From the NCBI GenBank assembly GCA_905236275.1, contig CAJOPI010000252.1, forward strand, positions 1 to 24,886: DNA of 24,886 nucleotides, in the 5' to 3' direction. The DNA comes from an uncultured Lachnospiraceae bacterium (lineage in GTDB: Bacteria > Bacillota > Clostridia > Lachnospirales > Lachnospiraceae). Positions 1 through 8,590 of this stretch are shown in pieces; the first letter of the stretch is position 1, and every line of letters starts with the position of its first letter. The notes beneath the pieces are model-generated. The model saw only the letters and a program-made list of their open reading frames with translations. It was not told the DNA's origin and ran no database searches. The position numbers and the translations under genes were made by a program.

Positions 1-84
1 TATTTGTCCCGATATTAAACAGAAAACGTCTGTCCGTTGAATATTTGTATACAGCATACTTCTCCCCTAATTTAATTGTGCCGG

Positions 85-107
85 GACGCATAGGCTATGT
101 GTCTTTT
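85..107 (+). terminator. Possible weak terminator of a gene left of the window
   Basis: A seven-base-pair stem (GACGCAT at 85-91 with ATGTGTC at 97-103, one G-T pair) with a five-base loop is followed by only four T. It could end a plus-strand transcript entering from the left, but the stem is short and the T run is poor. The rest of 1-253 holds no gene I can support, only AT-rich DNA leading into manA. Confidence 0.25.
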
Positions 108-253
108 AAAAATCATCTGCTATTATATAGCTTACAAGTTATAAATTCAAGCTTTATATTTTTTATTTTTATTTAATATATGATATACTTGACTGGTAAT
201 GCCTATAAAACGTACTTTTAAATAAGGAATAATAAAGAAAGGACTGCAAAATC

Positions 254-1183
254 ATGATGATCAGATTTAAACCTGTTTTTTCCCATACCATATGGGGTGG
301 AACTAAGCTCAGGACTGACTGGGGCTTCAATGAAACAGGCGACGATATAGGTGAATGCTGGACAATAGCCGCACACCCACATGGAGACGTTTCTGTTTCC
401 GGCGGAAAATACGACGGAATGCATCTTTCAGAGCTTTGGGCGGAACACAGGGAGCTTTTCGGTAATACTGAAGGTGACAGATTTCCGCTTCTTATCAAGA
501 TAATCACCGCCTCTGACGACTTAAGCATTCAGGTACACCCGGATGATGATTATGCAAAAAAAAATGAAAACGGCTCTCTCGGAAAAACAGAGTGCTGGTA
601 CATCGTTGATTGTGAAAAAGACTCAAAACTTGTTATCGGGCACAATGCACGAACAAAGGCTGAACTTGAGGAAATGATCGACGAGGGACGCTGGACGGAA
701 TTTATCCGGGAGATACCGGTAAAGAAAGGCGACTTTATTAATATAGTTCCGGGAACAGTTCACGCAATAAAGGGCGGTATCACAGTCCTTGAAAGCCAGC
801 AGAACAGTGACATAACCTACAGGGTTTATGATTACGACCGTATGCAGAACGGTCTCCCCCGCGAGCTCCATATCGATAAGTCAAAAGACGTTATAACCGT
901 CCCCGCTCTGAGCGTTGATAAATCTGTTATAAGTGAAGATGGACTTTCAGGTGTAAAAAAACTATTATCCTGCAAATATTTTGACGTTTTTAGAATCAAT
1001 GTCGACGGGGAAGAAACTTTCAGCGAGAAACGCCCTTTCCTTCTTGCTTCCGTAATAGAAGGCAATGGCGAAGCTGATGGCGAAAAAATAAAAAAAGGCG
1101 ACGCTTTCATGCTTCCTTCAGGCTATGACAAACTAAGCTTCAAGGGCAGGATGAAAATCATAATTTCATCTCTTCCGGCCTAA
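254..1183 (+). CDS. manA: Mannose-6-phosphate isomerase, class I
   Basis: This cytoplasmic zinc enzyme interconverts mannose-6-phosphate and fructose-6-phosphate, linking mannose to glycolysis and to GDP-mannose synthesis. The 309-residue length fits the short Firmicute class I type. Visible family motifs are LSIQVHPDD (the metal-binding Gln and His), GKTECWYIVD (metal-binding Glu) and PGTVHAIKGG (metal-binding His). The N-terminal FSHTIWGG is also typical. The ATG at 254 follows an AAAGGA about ten bases upstream; the next codon is also ATG, so the start could shift by one residue. It is convergent with the alpha-mannosidase gene, and the two share a terminator. Its place beside a mannoside operon suggests that it processes mannose released there after phosphorylation, but it has its own leader, so co-regulation is inference. 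Confidence 0.95.
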   Translation: MMIRFKPVFSHTIWGGTKLRTDWGFNETGDDIGECWTIAAHPHGDVSVSGGKYDGMHLSELWAEHRELFGNTEGDRFPLLIKIITASDDLSIQVHPDDDYAKKNENGSLGKTECWYIVDCEKDSKLVIGHNARTKAELEEMIDEGRWTEFIREIPVKKGDFINIVPGTVHAIKGGITVLESQQNSDITYRVYDYDRMQNGLPRELHIDKSKDVITVPALSVDKSVISEDGLSGVKKLLSCKYFDVFRINVDGEETFSEKRPFLLASVIEGNGEADGEKIKKGDAFMLPSGYDKLSFKGRMKIIISSLPA

Positions 1184-1229
1184 AAAAAACGACTGCCGTA
1201 CCCAGTATCAGTACGACAGCCGTTTTTTT
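1182..1229. terminator. Bidirectional rho-independent terminator between manA and the GH38 gene
   Basis: A 14-position stem (1188-1201 with 1211-1224) has a nine-base loop and is flanked by A8 on the left and T7 on the right. Two positions are A/C mismatches in plus-strand RNA but become G-U pairs in minus-strand RNA, so it folds better as the end of the mannosidase operon. It touches the stop codons of both convergent genes. Confidence 0.9.
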
Positions 1230-4200
1230 CATGAGAGTGCAAGCGTCACTATTTCAAAAGGTCTCAGACTTAAAGAAATCTTATTATCCCGTATCTCAAC
1301 CTCCGTTTCCCTTTCCTCCAGCATATTGCAGATATATGCCTTATTAAATCCTTTCGCAAATTCAAGCGTAGTATTTACCCTGCTGTTATGGCATTCATAG
1401 AGCCTGATAATATTTTCACCTGAATTCAAAGCCTTCTTAACGACCTCAATCTTCACATCATCAGAATCAGCCTTGACGAAACTGTATTCCCTCGGAAGGT
1501 TTCCGCCCTCATTATCCTTTATCAGAGCAATAAGGGGATTGTTGAATGCATATGCCTTGTCAACAATTCCTGCTTCCCTGTAGCTTCCACTATGAGGTAT
1601 TATTGAGTAAGAGAAGCTGTGATGTTCCTTATCCCCGTCAGGATTCGGGTATCTTGCAGTTTTAAGCATCGTAAGCCCCACAAAATTTTCCTTTACGGAA
1701 CAGCCGTATTTGCAGTCATTTATGAAAGCTACTCCATAGCCCTCTTCTGCCACGTCCAGCCATTTATGCGCACATACCTCAAACCTTGCAAAATCCCAGC
1801 TTGTATTTGAGTTCGTTGCCCTCTTTACGTTTCCGTATTGTATTTCAAAACTTGCCTCACTGCAATTGACCTCTATCGCGAAATAATCCCTCAATAGTAT
1901 CTGGTCTTCCTTCCAGTCAATTTCATTTCTGATATCAATCCTGCAAAGGTCTCTGTAAAAATAGAGGTACTGCTCGATTATTGAACTTAAATATCTTCGC
2001 CTTATTTTTATGCAGGCACGCACAGCGCCATTCTCAACGATTTCCGCACTTTCCACGTCATCAACCGGCCATGCTTTTTCATTGTAATAATTGTTAATGT
2101 CCCACGCGTCAAAATTGTGAGGTTTGTTTTCGTAGCTTATAATTTCATTAGCGCACTTACCCTCGCTGATGATTTCTCTTCCTGCCTTTTTATCATAAAT
2201 GCTGACAAAGTGCATCTTTTCATCAAATCTTATGCTTAGAAAATCTGTCTCAACCTTTTCTAAGGAAATATCAATTCCCCCGCTTTTCTCCGTTGTCTCT
2301 TCAATCCGGAAGCTCCTGTATCCCTTTGCTTCGGGCGCATCAATCAGTGCAAGATAACCCTCCTCTGTTTTCTGCATGGGATAGGATTTATCCGAAAAAC
2401 TTAGCTGATATTCCTTTTCTTCATCAGCTGCATTTATATCACTGATAAGAAGAGGCACAAGTCCCTTCGAGGAATTTGGATTGAAAACTATAACTTCTCT
2501 TTTTTTCACATCAATTTTTCTTATAATTCTCGAAAGAGAGTCCTTAAGACTCTTAGCTGCTCTCTCGAAAAGGGCTTCATATTCCGCTTTGGACTCCTCA
2601 TAAACCTCTTTTATGGCAGAACCGGGAAGAATATCATGGAACTGGTTCCTAAGCACAGTCTCCCACAGATCATTTATCTCATCCGCCGGATAATCCGTAC
2701 CGATAAGCTCCTCTTCCATCACTCCCGCAAATTCAAGATTTTCCATGAGAAACTCAGCCTTGCGGTTATACTTTTTATTCCTTGCCATAGAAGTATAGGT
2801 TCCCCTGTGATATTCGAGATAAAGCTCCCCTATCCATTTGGCAAGATATTTATTATCCTTAACCTCTTCTTCAAGCCTTTCAAAAAATTCCAGTGCTGTA
2901 GACTGCTTTGTTCGTGGTATCCCTTTTAGCCCTCTGCTCAGACGTTTTTCAACCTCAAGCATTTCAGCAGTTGGACCGCCGCCGCCGTCGCCATATCCAT
3001 AAGACATAAGTACAGACTGATTCAGGTGTTTATCAGAATAGCGCTGCCAGCCTCCCTTTACCTGGGAAGGGTTGAGAATACCATTATAGGTTGTGAAATG
3101 CTCCGTCTCGGTTCCCCCCTCCTGTGCTGGTTTATTAAAGTCTCTGGTCGGAATGAAATGTGTAAGTATCTCCGTACCGTCAATCCCCTTCCAGAGAAAT
3201 GTATCATGCGGCATTTTATTAAATTCATTCCAGCTTATCTTTGTTGTCATAAAATATTTAATGCCGCATTTTTTCATAATCTGCGGAAGTGCGGCAGAAT
3301 ATCCGAATACATCCGGAAGCCAGAGTATCCTGTTATCCCTTCCGAATTCCTTTTTAAAAAAGTCCTTTCCATATAGAAACTGCCTGACAAGCGACTCGCC
3401 GGATGCAAGGTTACAGTCAGCTTCCACAAACATGCCTCCCTCGCTCTCCCATCTTCCCTCTTCCACACGTTTCTTTATCTTTTCATATACGGAGGGCGCG
3501 TTTTTTTTTACATATTTATAAAGCTGAGGCTGACTTGACATAAACTTATATTCAGGATATCTGTCCATAAGCTCAAGTACTGTCGAAAAACTTCTTACAG
3601 CTTTATCCTCTGTAGTTGCAAGTGTCCACAGCCACGCCACATCTATATGCGTATGTCCCACGCAGTATACAAGAGGACCTTCGCTCTTTCCCGAAAGAGC
3701 ATAATAGTTATCCTCCAAATACTTATCCGCCTCTTCAAGACTTCTGTAAAATTCTTCGGAATAACTAACCCTCATATCAAAGAGGTTCAGCGATTCGTTT
3801 AATTTTTTCAGTGTAAAAAGAGCTTCCTCGGACTCTGCCGGAAGCATTTTCAAAACCTCGTAGGGAACCCTGAGGTCGTAATAATATTTCTCAATCGCCC
3901 TGTCGAGAACCTTTATTTCAGAATCAAGACACAGGTTAAAATTATTGTCACCTGTATACGCCTGAAGAAGTATCTCAAACCTGTCTCCACTGCTTGCTTT
4001 TTCAGTCAGCAAAACCGTCCTGTGATTAACATCAAGTCCCTGTCTTATCTCACCGTTTACAATTATCAGAAACTGGGGATTTATCGCGTCCCATTCCCCT
4101 TCTTTTCCTGTCCTTAGTTCATATACAACTGTTTTTCCTGCAAAATCGTCAGGAAGGGAAATTTCCGTCCAGAAATAAAAATGCTCCCTGTTTCCGCCCC

Positions 4201-4339
4201 AGATGCCATTAGGCGAAAGCTCCTTCCAACTGCCATCCTCCTGTTTTAGGAGATATCCCCCGACAGTCCGGCGTTTTGTGTAGATAAGCTCCCCAACCTG
4301 TTCTATGAGTTTCCCTACTCTCTCTTTAATCAATATCAT
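1229..4339 (-). CDS. Alpha-mannosidase, glycoside hydrolase family 38
   Basis: This is a retaining, metal-dependent alpha-mannosidase that removes terminal alpha-mannose from oligosaccharides. The 1036-residue protein has no signal peptide, so it should act in the cytoplasm on imported sugars. Family signatures are GHTHIDVAW at 228-236 (His231 and Asp233 as metal ligands) and WLPDVFGYS at 340-348 with Asp343 as the expected nucleophile. A large beta-rich C-terminal half follows, as in bacterial GH38 enzymes. Its ATG overlaps the stop of the upstream regulator gene by four bases (ATGA), which suggests translational coupling. It is the last gene of the minus-strand operon. Exact linkage preference (alpha-1,2, 1,3 or 1,6) cannot be read from sequence; a partner GH125 enzyme for alpha-1,6 linkages suggests that this one handles other branches. 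Confidence 0.93.
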   Translation of the reverse strand: MILIKERVGKLIEQVGELIYTKRRTVGGYLLKQEDGSWKELSPNGIWGGNREHFYFWTEISLPDDFAGKTVVYELRTGKEGEWDAINPQFLIIVNGEIRQGLDVNHRTVLLTEKASSGDRFEILLQAYTGDNNFNLCLDSEIKVLDRAIEKYYYDLRVPYEVLKMLPAESEEALFTLKKLNESLNLFDMRVSYSEEFYRSLEEADKYLEDNYYALSGKSEGPLVYCVGHTHIDVAWLWTLATTEDKAVRSFSTVLELMDRYPEYKFMSSQPQLYKYVKKNAPSVYEKIKKRVEEGRWESEGGMFVEADCNLASGESLVRQFLYGKDFFKKEFGRDNRILWLPDVFGYSAALPQIMKKCGIKYFMTTKISWNEFNKMPHDTFLWKGIDGTEILTHFIPTRDFNKPAQEGGTETEHFTTYNGILNPSQVKGGWQRYSDKHLNQSVLMSYGYGDGGGGPTAEMLEVEKRLSRGLKGIPRTKQSTALEFFERLEEEVKDNKYLAKWIGELYLEYHRGTYTSMARNKKYNRKAEFLMENLEFAGVMEEELIGTDYPADEINDLWETVLRNQFHDILPGSAIKEVYEESKAEYEALFERAAKSLKDSLSRIIRKIDVKKREVIVFNPNSSKGLVPLLISDINAADEEKEYQLSFSDKSYPMQKTEEGYLALIDAPEAKGYRSFRIEETTEKSGGIDISLEKVETDFLSIRFDEKMHFVSIYDKKAGREIISEGKCANEIISYENKPHNFDAWDINNYYNEKAWPVDDVESAEIVENGAVRACIKIRRRYLSSIIEQYLYFYRDLCRIDIRNEIDWKEDQILLRDYFAIEVNCSEASFEIQYGNVKRATNSNTSWDFARFEVCAHKWLDVAEEGYGVAFINDCKYGCSVKENFVGLTMLKTARYPNPDGDKEHHSFSYSIIPHSGSYREAGIVDKAYAFNNPLIALIKDNEGGNLPREYSFVKADSDDVKIEVVKKALNSGENIIRLYECHNSRVNTTLEFAKGFNKAYICNMLEERETEVEIRDNKISLSLRPFEIVTLALS

Positions 4340-5454
4340 GGCTCTGCCTTTCTTTCACGTAAAATATACGGAACGTCAGTAATCATTTCCGTTTTTTTTC
4401 CATCCATTAAATCCGTCAGAACCTCCAGTGCTTTTTTTCCCATAAGGGACTCATTCTGTTTTATAAGAGTAAATTCACGTCCGGTCCTGTAAACTGTCTC
4501 AATACTGTCGAAGGTTGCGATTTCCTTTTTTATATCTGTTTCCTCAAGTGCCCGCCTCAAAAGGACTGCAATCTTATATTCAGCCGTCAGAAAAGCCGTA
4601 CAATCTCCGAAATCCTCCGCAATTTTCTTATACTCGCTTAAATCTATCCTGCCATACTCTTTCTCTATATCCATAGGAGCCGGATTATAGCTTTCAATCT
4701 TTGCGAAAACTCCGGTCACTGTACCGTTTTTTACAATGCTTTCGCTAAAGCCCCCGTAGCGTTCACTTATCGTAGAAGTTTCGATTGACGCATGTGTCAG
4801 GAAACAGATTTTCTTATTGCCATGTTCTATAAGCTTGTCTGTAAGCTCTCTTGCCGCCGCAAAATTGTTAGACTTTATACAGGGTATCGGAACGCCCTTT
4901 ATCTGCCTGTCTACCGTAACTATCGGGAAACGGTTCAATGACAGCTGCAAAATCGCAGAATTATATACTTCACCCTGCGCACACATGACAATGAAGCCGT
5001 CCACTCCGGCATCAAGCCCGTCCTGAACAGCCATCACTTCATCGTCCATATTTCCGTAGGTGCATCTGAAAAGCATATCAAAACGCCGTCTCGTACATTC
5101 CTGTTCTATGCTCCTTAGAAGCTCTGTTCCAAAATCATTTCCAAAAGTATCAAAAATTACACCTATTCTTTTTCGTCGTTTGGGCTTCTGCATTCGGGAG
5201 GGAATCTGTTGGGACGGTGCAGCGATAACATCTTCTATATTCTTATTTACAAATGATCCGCGCCCAGGCTGTCTCACAATATAGCTTTCTTCGGCAAGAA
5301 TTTCCATTGCCTTTTTTGCCGTTATCCGACTGACCTGATAAGCTTCACCGATTTCCTTTTCAGAGGGAATACGGTCTCCCGGACCATATTCCCCTGCAGA
5401 TATTTTTTTCTTTAGATCAGATAAAATTTTTTCGTACATTATCTGCTTTTCCAT
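4336..5454 (-). CDS. GntR-family transcription regulator with LacI-type sugar-sensing domain
   Basis: The 372-residue protein joins an N-terminal GntR winged helix-turn-helix (about residues 7-75, with PSEKEIGEAYQVSRITAKKA and the wing GRGSF) to a periplasmic-binding-protein-like effector domain that begins at RIGVIFDTFG. This is the AraR-like layout, in which a sugar ligand releases the repressor from its operator. It lies inside the operon between the GH125 and GH38 genes, 22 bases after the former, and overlaps the latter by four bases. An AGGAG lies 11 bases before the ATG. The natural target is the palindrome over the promoter of the solute-binding gene (10106-10130), so autoregulation of the whole operon is likely. 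The ligand is probably mannose or a mannoside; that is inferred from neighbours only. Confidence 0.88.
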   Translation of the reverse strand: MEKQIMYEKILSDLKKKISAGEYGPGDRIPSEKEIGEAYQVSRITAKKAMEILAEESYIVRQPGRGSFVNKNIEDVIAAPSQQIPSRMQKPKRRKRIGVIFDTFGNDFGTELLRSIEQECTRRRFDMLFRCTYGNMDDEVMAVQDGLDAGVDGFIVMCAQGEVYNSAILQLSLNRFPIVTVDRQIKGVPIPCIKSNNFAAARELTDKLIEHGNKKICFLTHASIETSTISERYGGFSESIVKNGTVTGVFAKIESYNPAPMDIEKEYGRIDLSEYKKIAEDFGDCTAFLTAEYKIAVLLRRALEETDIKKEIATFDSIETVYRTGREFTLIKQNESLMGKKALEVLTDLMDGKKTEMITDVPYILRERKAEP

Positions 5455-5476
5455 ACCCCTGAAAGCTCCTATAATT

Positions 5477-6775
5477 CTATTTTAGAATTTTATATCCGCA
5501 GTAATCCAACACTAACTCGCAGAATACCGAATTAGCCCACGAGAACCATTCTCTCGTGAATTTCGTCGGATCATCTGCAAATACCCCCTCATGCATACAA
5601 CCGCAACCACCGTCGCTATCTATCATAAGTTTAATTATTTCCTTTTTCTCAGCTTCGCTTTCAGCCACAAGTCCTCTCATTCCAGTTGAGATGTGCCATA
5701 CATAACGTGCGGGTGTATGTGGGCTTCCTATTCCGCTTAATTTTTCTCCACTGTAATAATATGGATTTACGTCTGACAGTATTTTCTTCTTTGTTTTTTT
5801 GTAAAGTTCATCTTCGGTCTGACAATAGCCGAACCATGGCGCACTGAGAAGACTCGGAAGATTTGCGTCGTCCATGACATTATACTGTCCAAAGCCGTCT
5901 ATCTCGTAAGCATAAAAAGATTCATCGCCTTCATTTACAGGAACAACTGCATATTTTTCCAATGCCGTCCTGATCTCTTCTGAAAACTTCTCTGCCTTCT
6001 TTCCCAACTCCTTTTCATTATAAATCATTAGAAAGATTTCGCCTATATATTTTAATACAACAGCCGCAAACATATTGGCAGGAACAAGATATCCGTAAGT
6101 ACAGGCGTCATCACTGGGTCTGAAGCCCGACCAAATAAGACCCGTTCCTTCTTTTACCAACGCGCCTTTTCCTTCTCTTGAAAGTGTGTCGGTATATACA
6201 CAGTTATCCCTCTCAAATCTGTAGCCCGATCTGCTTTCGTGATACTGCTCCGTCTCAAAGACTCCTATTATCCTTTTGGCAGCCTTCAGAAAGCTTCCAT
6301 CAAACTGACCTGTCCTTCCGGTATTCTTCCAAAGCAGATATGAGAGCTGTATGGGAAAGCAAAGAGAGTCTATCTCATATTTTCTCTCCCAGATTTCAGG
6401 TCCCATATCTGTCCTGTCATGCCGCCAGCAGTTTCCGTTTGCCTCCTCGTTGAAGGCATTTGCATAGGGGTCCTTCAATATGCATTCCATCTGACGATGA
6501 ACCAGCCCCTCTATCATATCTGCAAATTTTTCATCTTCCCCTGCAAGTATAAGATAGGGTCTTACCTGACAAGCCGAGTCCCTGAGCCACATTGCGGGAA
6601 TATCCCCTGTTATAACAAAGGTGGTTCCATCTTCTTTCAGTTGTATAGTTGTATCAAGGGTATTTTTTATACATTTTCTGAAAATTCCCCTGTCATCGAT
6701 TTCATTATCCCTTAAATATTTCTCCACCTTTTCTATCAGGCTTTCAAGGGAATTTCTTTCGCTAAGTTTTTCCAT
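5477..6775 (-). CDS. Exo-alpha-1,6-mannosidase, glycoside hydrolase family 125
   Basis: GH125 enzymes (formerly DUF1237) are inverting, non-metal exo-alpha-1,6-mannosidases that act on N-glycan cores and yeast mannan fragments. The 432-residue protein shows the family hallmark GDIPAMWLRDS at 57-67, then SGFRPSDDA, where the acid Asp is expected, and the C-terminal TREWFSWANSVFCE. It has no signal peptide, so it is probably cytoplasmic. I chose the ATG at 6775 because a GGAGG (6780-6784) stands just before it; a longer frame from 6838 would add 21 unconserved-looking residues and overlap the permease gene further. It lies 46 bases after the permease stop, within the operon. GH125 paired with GH38 is also known from the Streptococcus pneumoniae N-glycan locus. 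Confidence 0.93.
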   Translation of the reverse strand: MEKLSERNSLESLIEKVEKYLRDNEIDDRGIFRKCIKNTLDTTIQLKEDGTTFVITGDIPAMWLRDSACQVRPYLILAGEDEKFADMIEGLVHRQMECILKDPYANAFNEEANGNCWRHDRTDMGPEIWERKYEIDSLCFPIQLSYLLWKNTGRTGQFDGSFLKAAKRIIGVFETEQYHESRSGYRFERDNCVYTDTLSREGKGALVKEGTGLIWSGFRPSDDACTYGYLVPANMFAAVVLKYIGEIFLMIYNEKELGKKAEKFSEEIRTALEKYAVVPVNEGDESFYAYEIDGFGQYNVMDDANLPSLLSAPWFGYCQTEDELYKKTKKKILSDVNPYYYSGEKLSGIGSPHTPARYVWHISTGMRGLVAESEAEKKEIIKLMIDSDGGCGCMHEGVFADDPTKFTREWFSWANSVFCELVLDYCGYKILK

Positions 6776-6821
6776 CTTTCCTCCAATCGCCTCCGTCTGC
6801 ACTAAGTTCAACTGCGCACCA

Positions 6822-7646
6822 TTATCCCTTTGCGGCACCGGAAAGGTTGAAGCCTTTTGACATGTAGCTCTGTGACAGCACGTAAAGAATTATCGAAGGC
6901 AGAGCGTAGAGTGCCGAATATGCTGCAAGCTGTCCGTATACCACCATTCCGTTCTGTCCGAAAAACTGATACAGTTGAACCGACGCAGGCATTTTTTCCG
7001 CAGTCGAAAGCAGAATGTATGGAACAAAGAAATTTCCCCAGCTTCCTGAAAAGGTATAAATGAAAACCACGCATATTCCCGGAAACATAAGCGGTACGAT
7101 AACCTTGAATATGCTCGTAAGCGTTGTTGCCCCATCCACCTTTGCCGCTTCTTCGAGCTCCATGGGTACTCCGTCCATCGAATTTTTCATAAGCCATATA
7201 CCATAAGGAAGCGAAGTTGCCGTCATGAACAGAATAACACCGGGTATAGAGTTATAAAGCTTGACTGTAAGAAAGAGCCTGTAAACAGGCACCATTACAG
7301 CGGTCATTGGAAGAGCTGTCATAAATAATATTGTCAGCATGAAAATCTTTTTGCATTTAAGCTCAAATCTCGAAAGAGGATATGCCGCAAGTATCGAAAT
7401 AAAGACCACGATAAGTGACTGGAAAAGCGATATTATAAGTCCGTTCCTCAGTGCCCTCTGGTTCGTCTGACTCTTTATAACTTCTATATAATTCTGCAAT
7501 GTAAACTGTGCCGGAATTTTTACTCCCGACGAAGCATTAAGGTCTAATGATGCAAGCACTACCCACACAAGAGGTAATGCAAAAACTACTGCAAGTATGC
7601 TGAGCACTATATAAGGTGCTGCTTTTTTTGATCGTGCGTTTTTCAT
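6822..7646 (-). CDS. Sugar ABC transporter permease, CUT1 family (MalG-like)
   Basis: This inner-membrane subunit is one half of the channel that moves oligosaccharides from the binding protein into the cytoplasm. The 274 residues carry about six hydrophobic segments, the first at roughly 10-32. The EAA loop MELEEAAKVDGATTLTSIF, followed by KVIVPLMFPG, docks the transport ATPase. A strong GGAGGGG ribosome binding site lies three bases before the ATG. Only 11 bases separate it from the preceding permease gene, and the GH125 gene follows after 46 bases. No ATPase gene accompanies it, as is common for CUT1 importers that share one MsmK/MsiK-type ATPase. Confidence 0.93.
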   Translation of the reverse strand: MKNARSKKAAPYIVLSILAVVFALPLVWVVLASLDLNASSGVKIPAQFTLQNYIEVIKSQTNQRALRNGLIISLFQSLIVVFISILAAYPLSRFELKCKKIFMLTILFMTALPMTAVMVPVYRLFLTVKLYNSIPGVILFMTATSLPYGIWLMKNSMDGVPMELEEAAKVDGATTLTSIFKVIVPLMFPGICVVFIYTFSGSWGNFFVPYILLSTAEKMPASVQLYQFFGQNGMVVYGQLAAYSALYALPSIILYVLSQSYMSKGFNLSGAAKG

Positions 7647-7657
7647 TTGCCCCTCCT

Positions 7658-8530
7658 TTAATCCCTGTCAATACGTGTATAAAGTACGCTCAGTATTATA
7701 CCTATCACAAGAAGGAGCATGGCAATGGCTGTACCATAGCCTAACTGCTGGCTCACAAAAGCCTGCTTATACATGTAAATCGGTATTGTCGTTGTCTTGC
7801 TTCCCGGACCGCCGCCCGTCATCATATAAATCAAACCAAATACCCCAAGTGTGGAAAGCGTATTCAGCATTGTATTCGTAGCTATTGTTCCTCTTATACA
7901 TGGAATCACTATTTTCACAATCGTCTGTAAATAGCTTGCTCCGTCAACCCTTGCTGCCTCTTCTATTTCATTCGATACCCCGTCAAGCGCTGACTGGAAA
8001 TTCAGCATGGAAAATGCAGTACCATGCCAGATATTGGCAAGAACAACCGTAGTCATCGGCATGGTCTGTAAAAATTTGATCATCGGGATTCCCGCAAATC
8101 CCAATATATGATTCAATGTTCCCTCATTTGCAAAAAATGTCGAGCAGCAGATTGCTACCACAACCTCCGGAATTACCCAGCCTGCAAGGAAGAAAGGTCC
8201 TACTATTCTTCTGAAGGTTGAATTGCCGCTTTTCATCATTAGCGCGATAATAAAGCCGAGCACCTGCTGACCTATAAGCGAACCAACAAGAAAAACCAGC
8301 GTATTTTTTATACTTATGAATACCGTCCTGTCCTTCCACATTTTTATATAGTTTTCTATACCTGTGAACCGGAAGTTCTTTGCATTTGCACCCGACAGTG
8401 CCAGATTAGAAAAGGAATATCCAAAGGTCATAAGTATAGGTACAATAAAAAAACAAATCAGCAATATTACTGCCGGCAGCAAAAGAACTGTCCGTTTTAT
8501 TTCTGTCAAAGTCTGATTTTTCTCTTTCAT
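7658..8530 (-). CDS. Sugar ABC transporter permease, CUT1 family (MalF-like)
   Basis: This is the partner permease of the manno-oligosaccharide importer. The 290-residue protein has about six membrane segments, with a first hydrophobic helix near residues 13-36. Its EAA loop is EIEEAARVDGASYLQTIVKI, followed by VIPCIRG. It lacks the extra N-terminal helices and the periplasmic loop of enterobacterial MalF, as is usual for Gram-positive CUT1 permeases. It follows the binding-protein gene after a 60-base gap that contains a strong hairpin, so its expression may be lower than that of the binding protein. Substrate assignment rests on the two mannosidases downstream. Confidence 0.93.
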   Translation of the reverse strand: MKEKNQTLTEIKRTVLLLPAVILLICFFIVPILMTFGYSFSNLALSGANAKNFRFTGIENYIKMWKDRTVFISIKNTLVFLVGSLIGQQVLGFIIALMMKSGNSTFRRIVGPFFLAGWVIPEVVVAICCSTFFANEGTLNHILGFAGIPMIKFLQTMPMTTVVLANIWHGTAFSMLNFQSALDGVSNEIEEAARVDGASYLQTIVKIVIPCIRGTIATNTMLNTLSTLGVFGLIYMMTGGGPGSKTTTIPIYMYKQAFVSQQLGYGTAIAMLLLVIGIILSVLYTRIDRD

Positions 8531-8552
8531 TGTTTTTTCCTTCCTTAAATAC

Positions 8553-8587
8553 TAAAGGGCATCCGTTTTTACAGCGGATGCCCTTTA
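8553..8587 (-). promoter_or_regulatory. Intercistronic stem-loop after the solute-binding protein gene
   Basis: A perfect 13-bp stem (TAAAGGGCATCCG at 8553-8565 with CGGATGCCCTTTA at 8575-8587) with a nine-base loop begins three bases after the binding-protein stop codon. In the minus-strand transcript no real U run follows, so it is more likely an mRNA-stabilising or partial-termination element that lets the binding protein be made in excess over the permeases. Confidence 0.75.
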
Positions 8588-8590
8588 AGA

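Noticed and set aside
3026..3521. Plus-strand frames of 116 and 142 codons inside the GH38 gene
   Set aside because: They are antisense shadows of a strongly conserved gene and have no motifs or ribosome binding site.
6776..6838. Longer start for the GH125 gene
   Set aside because: The ATG at 6775 has a GGAGG directly before it; the extra 21 residues overlap the permease gene and show no family pattern.
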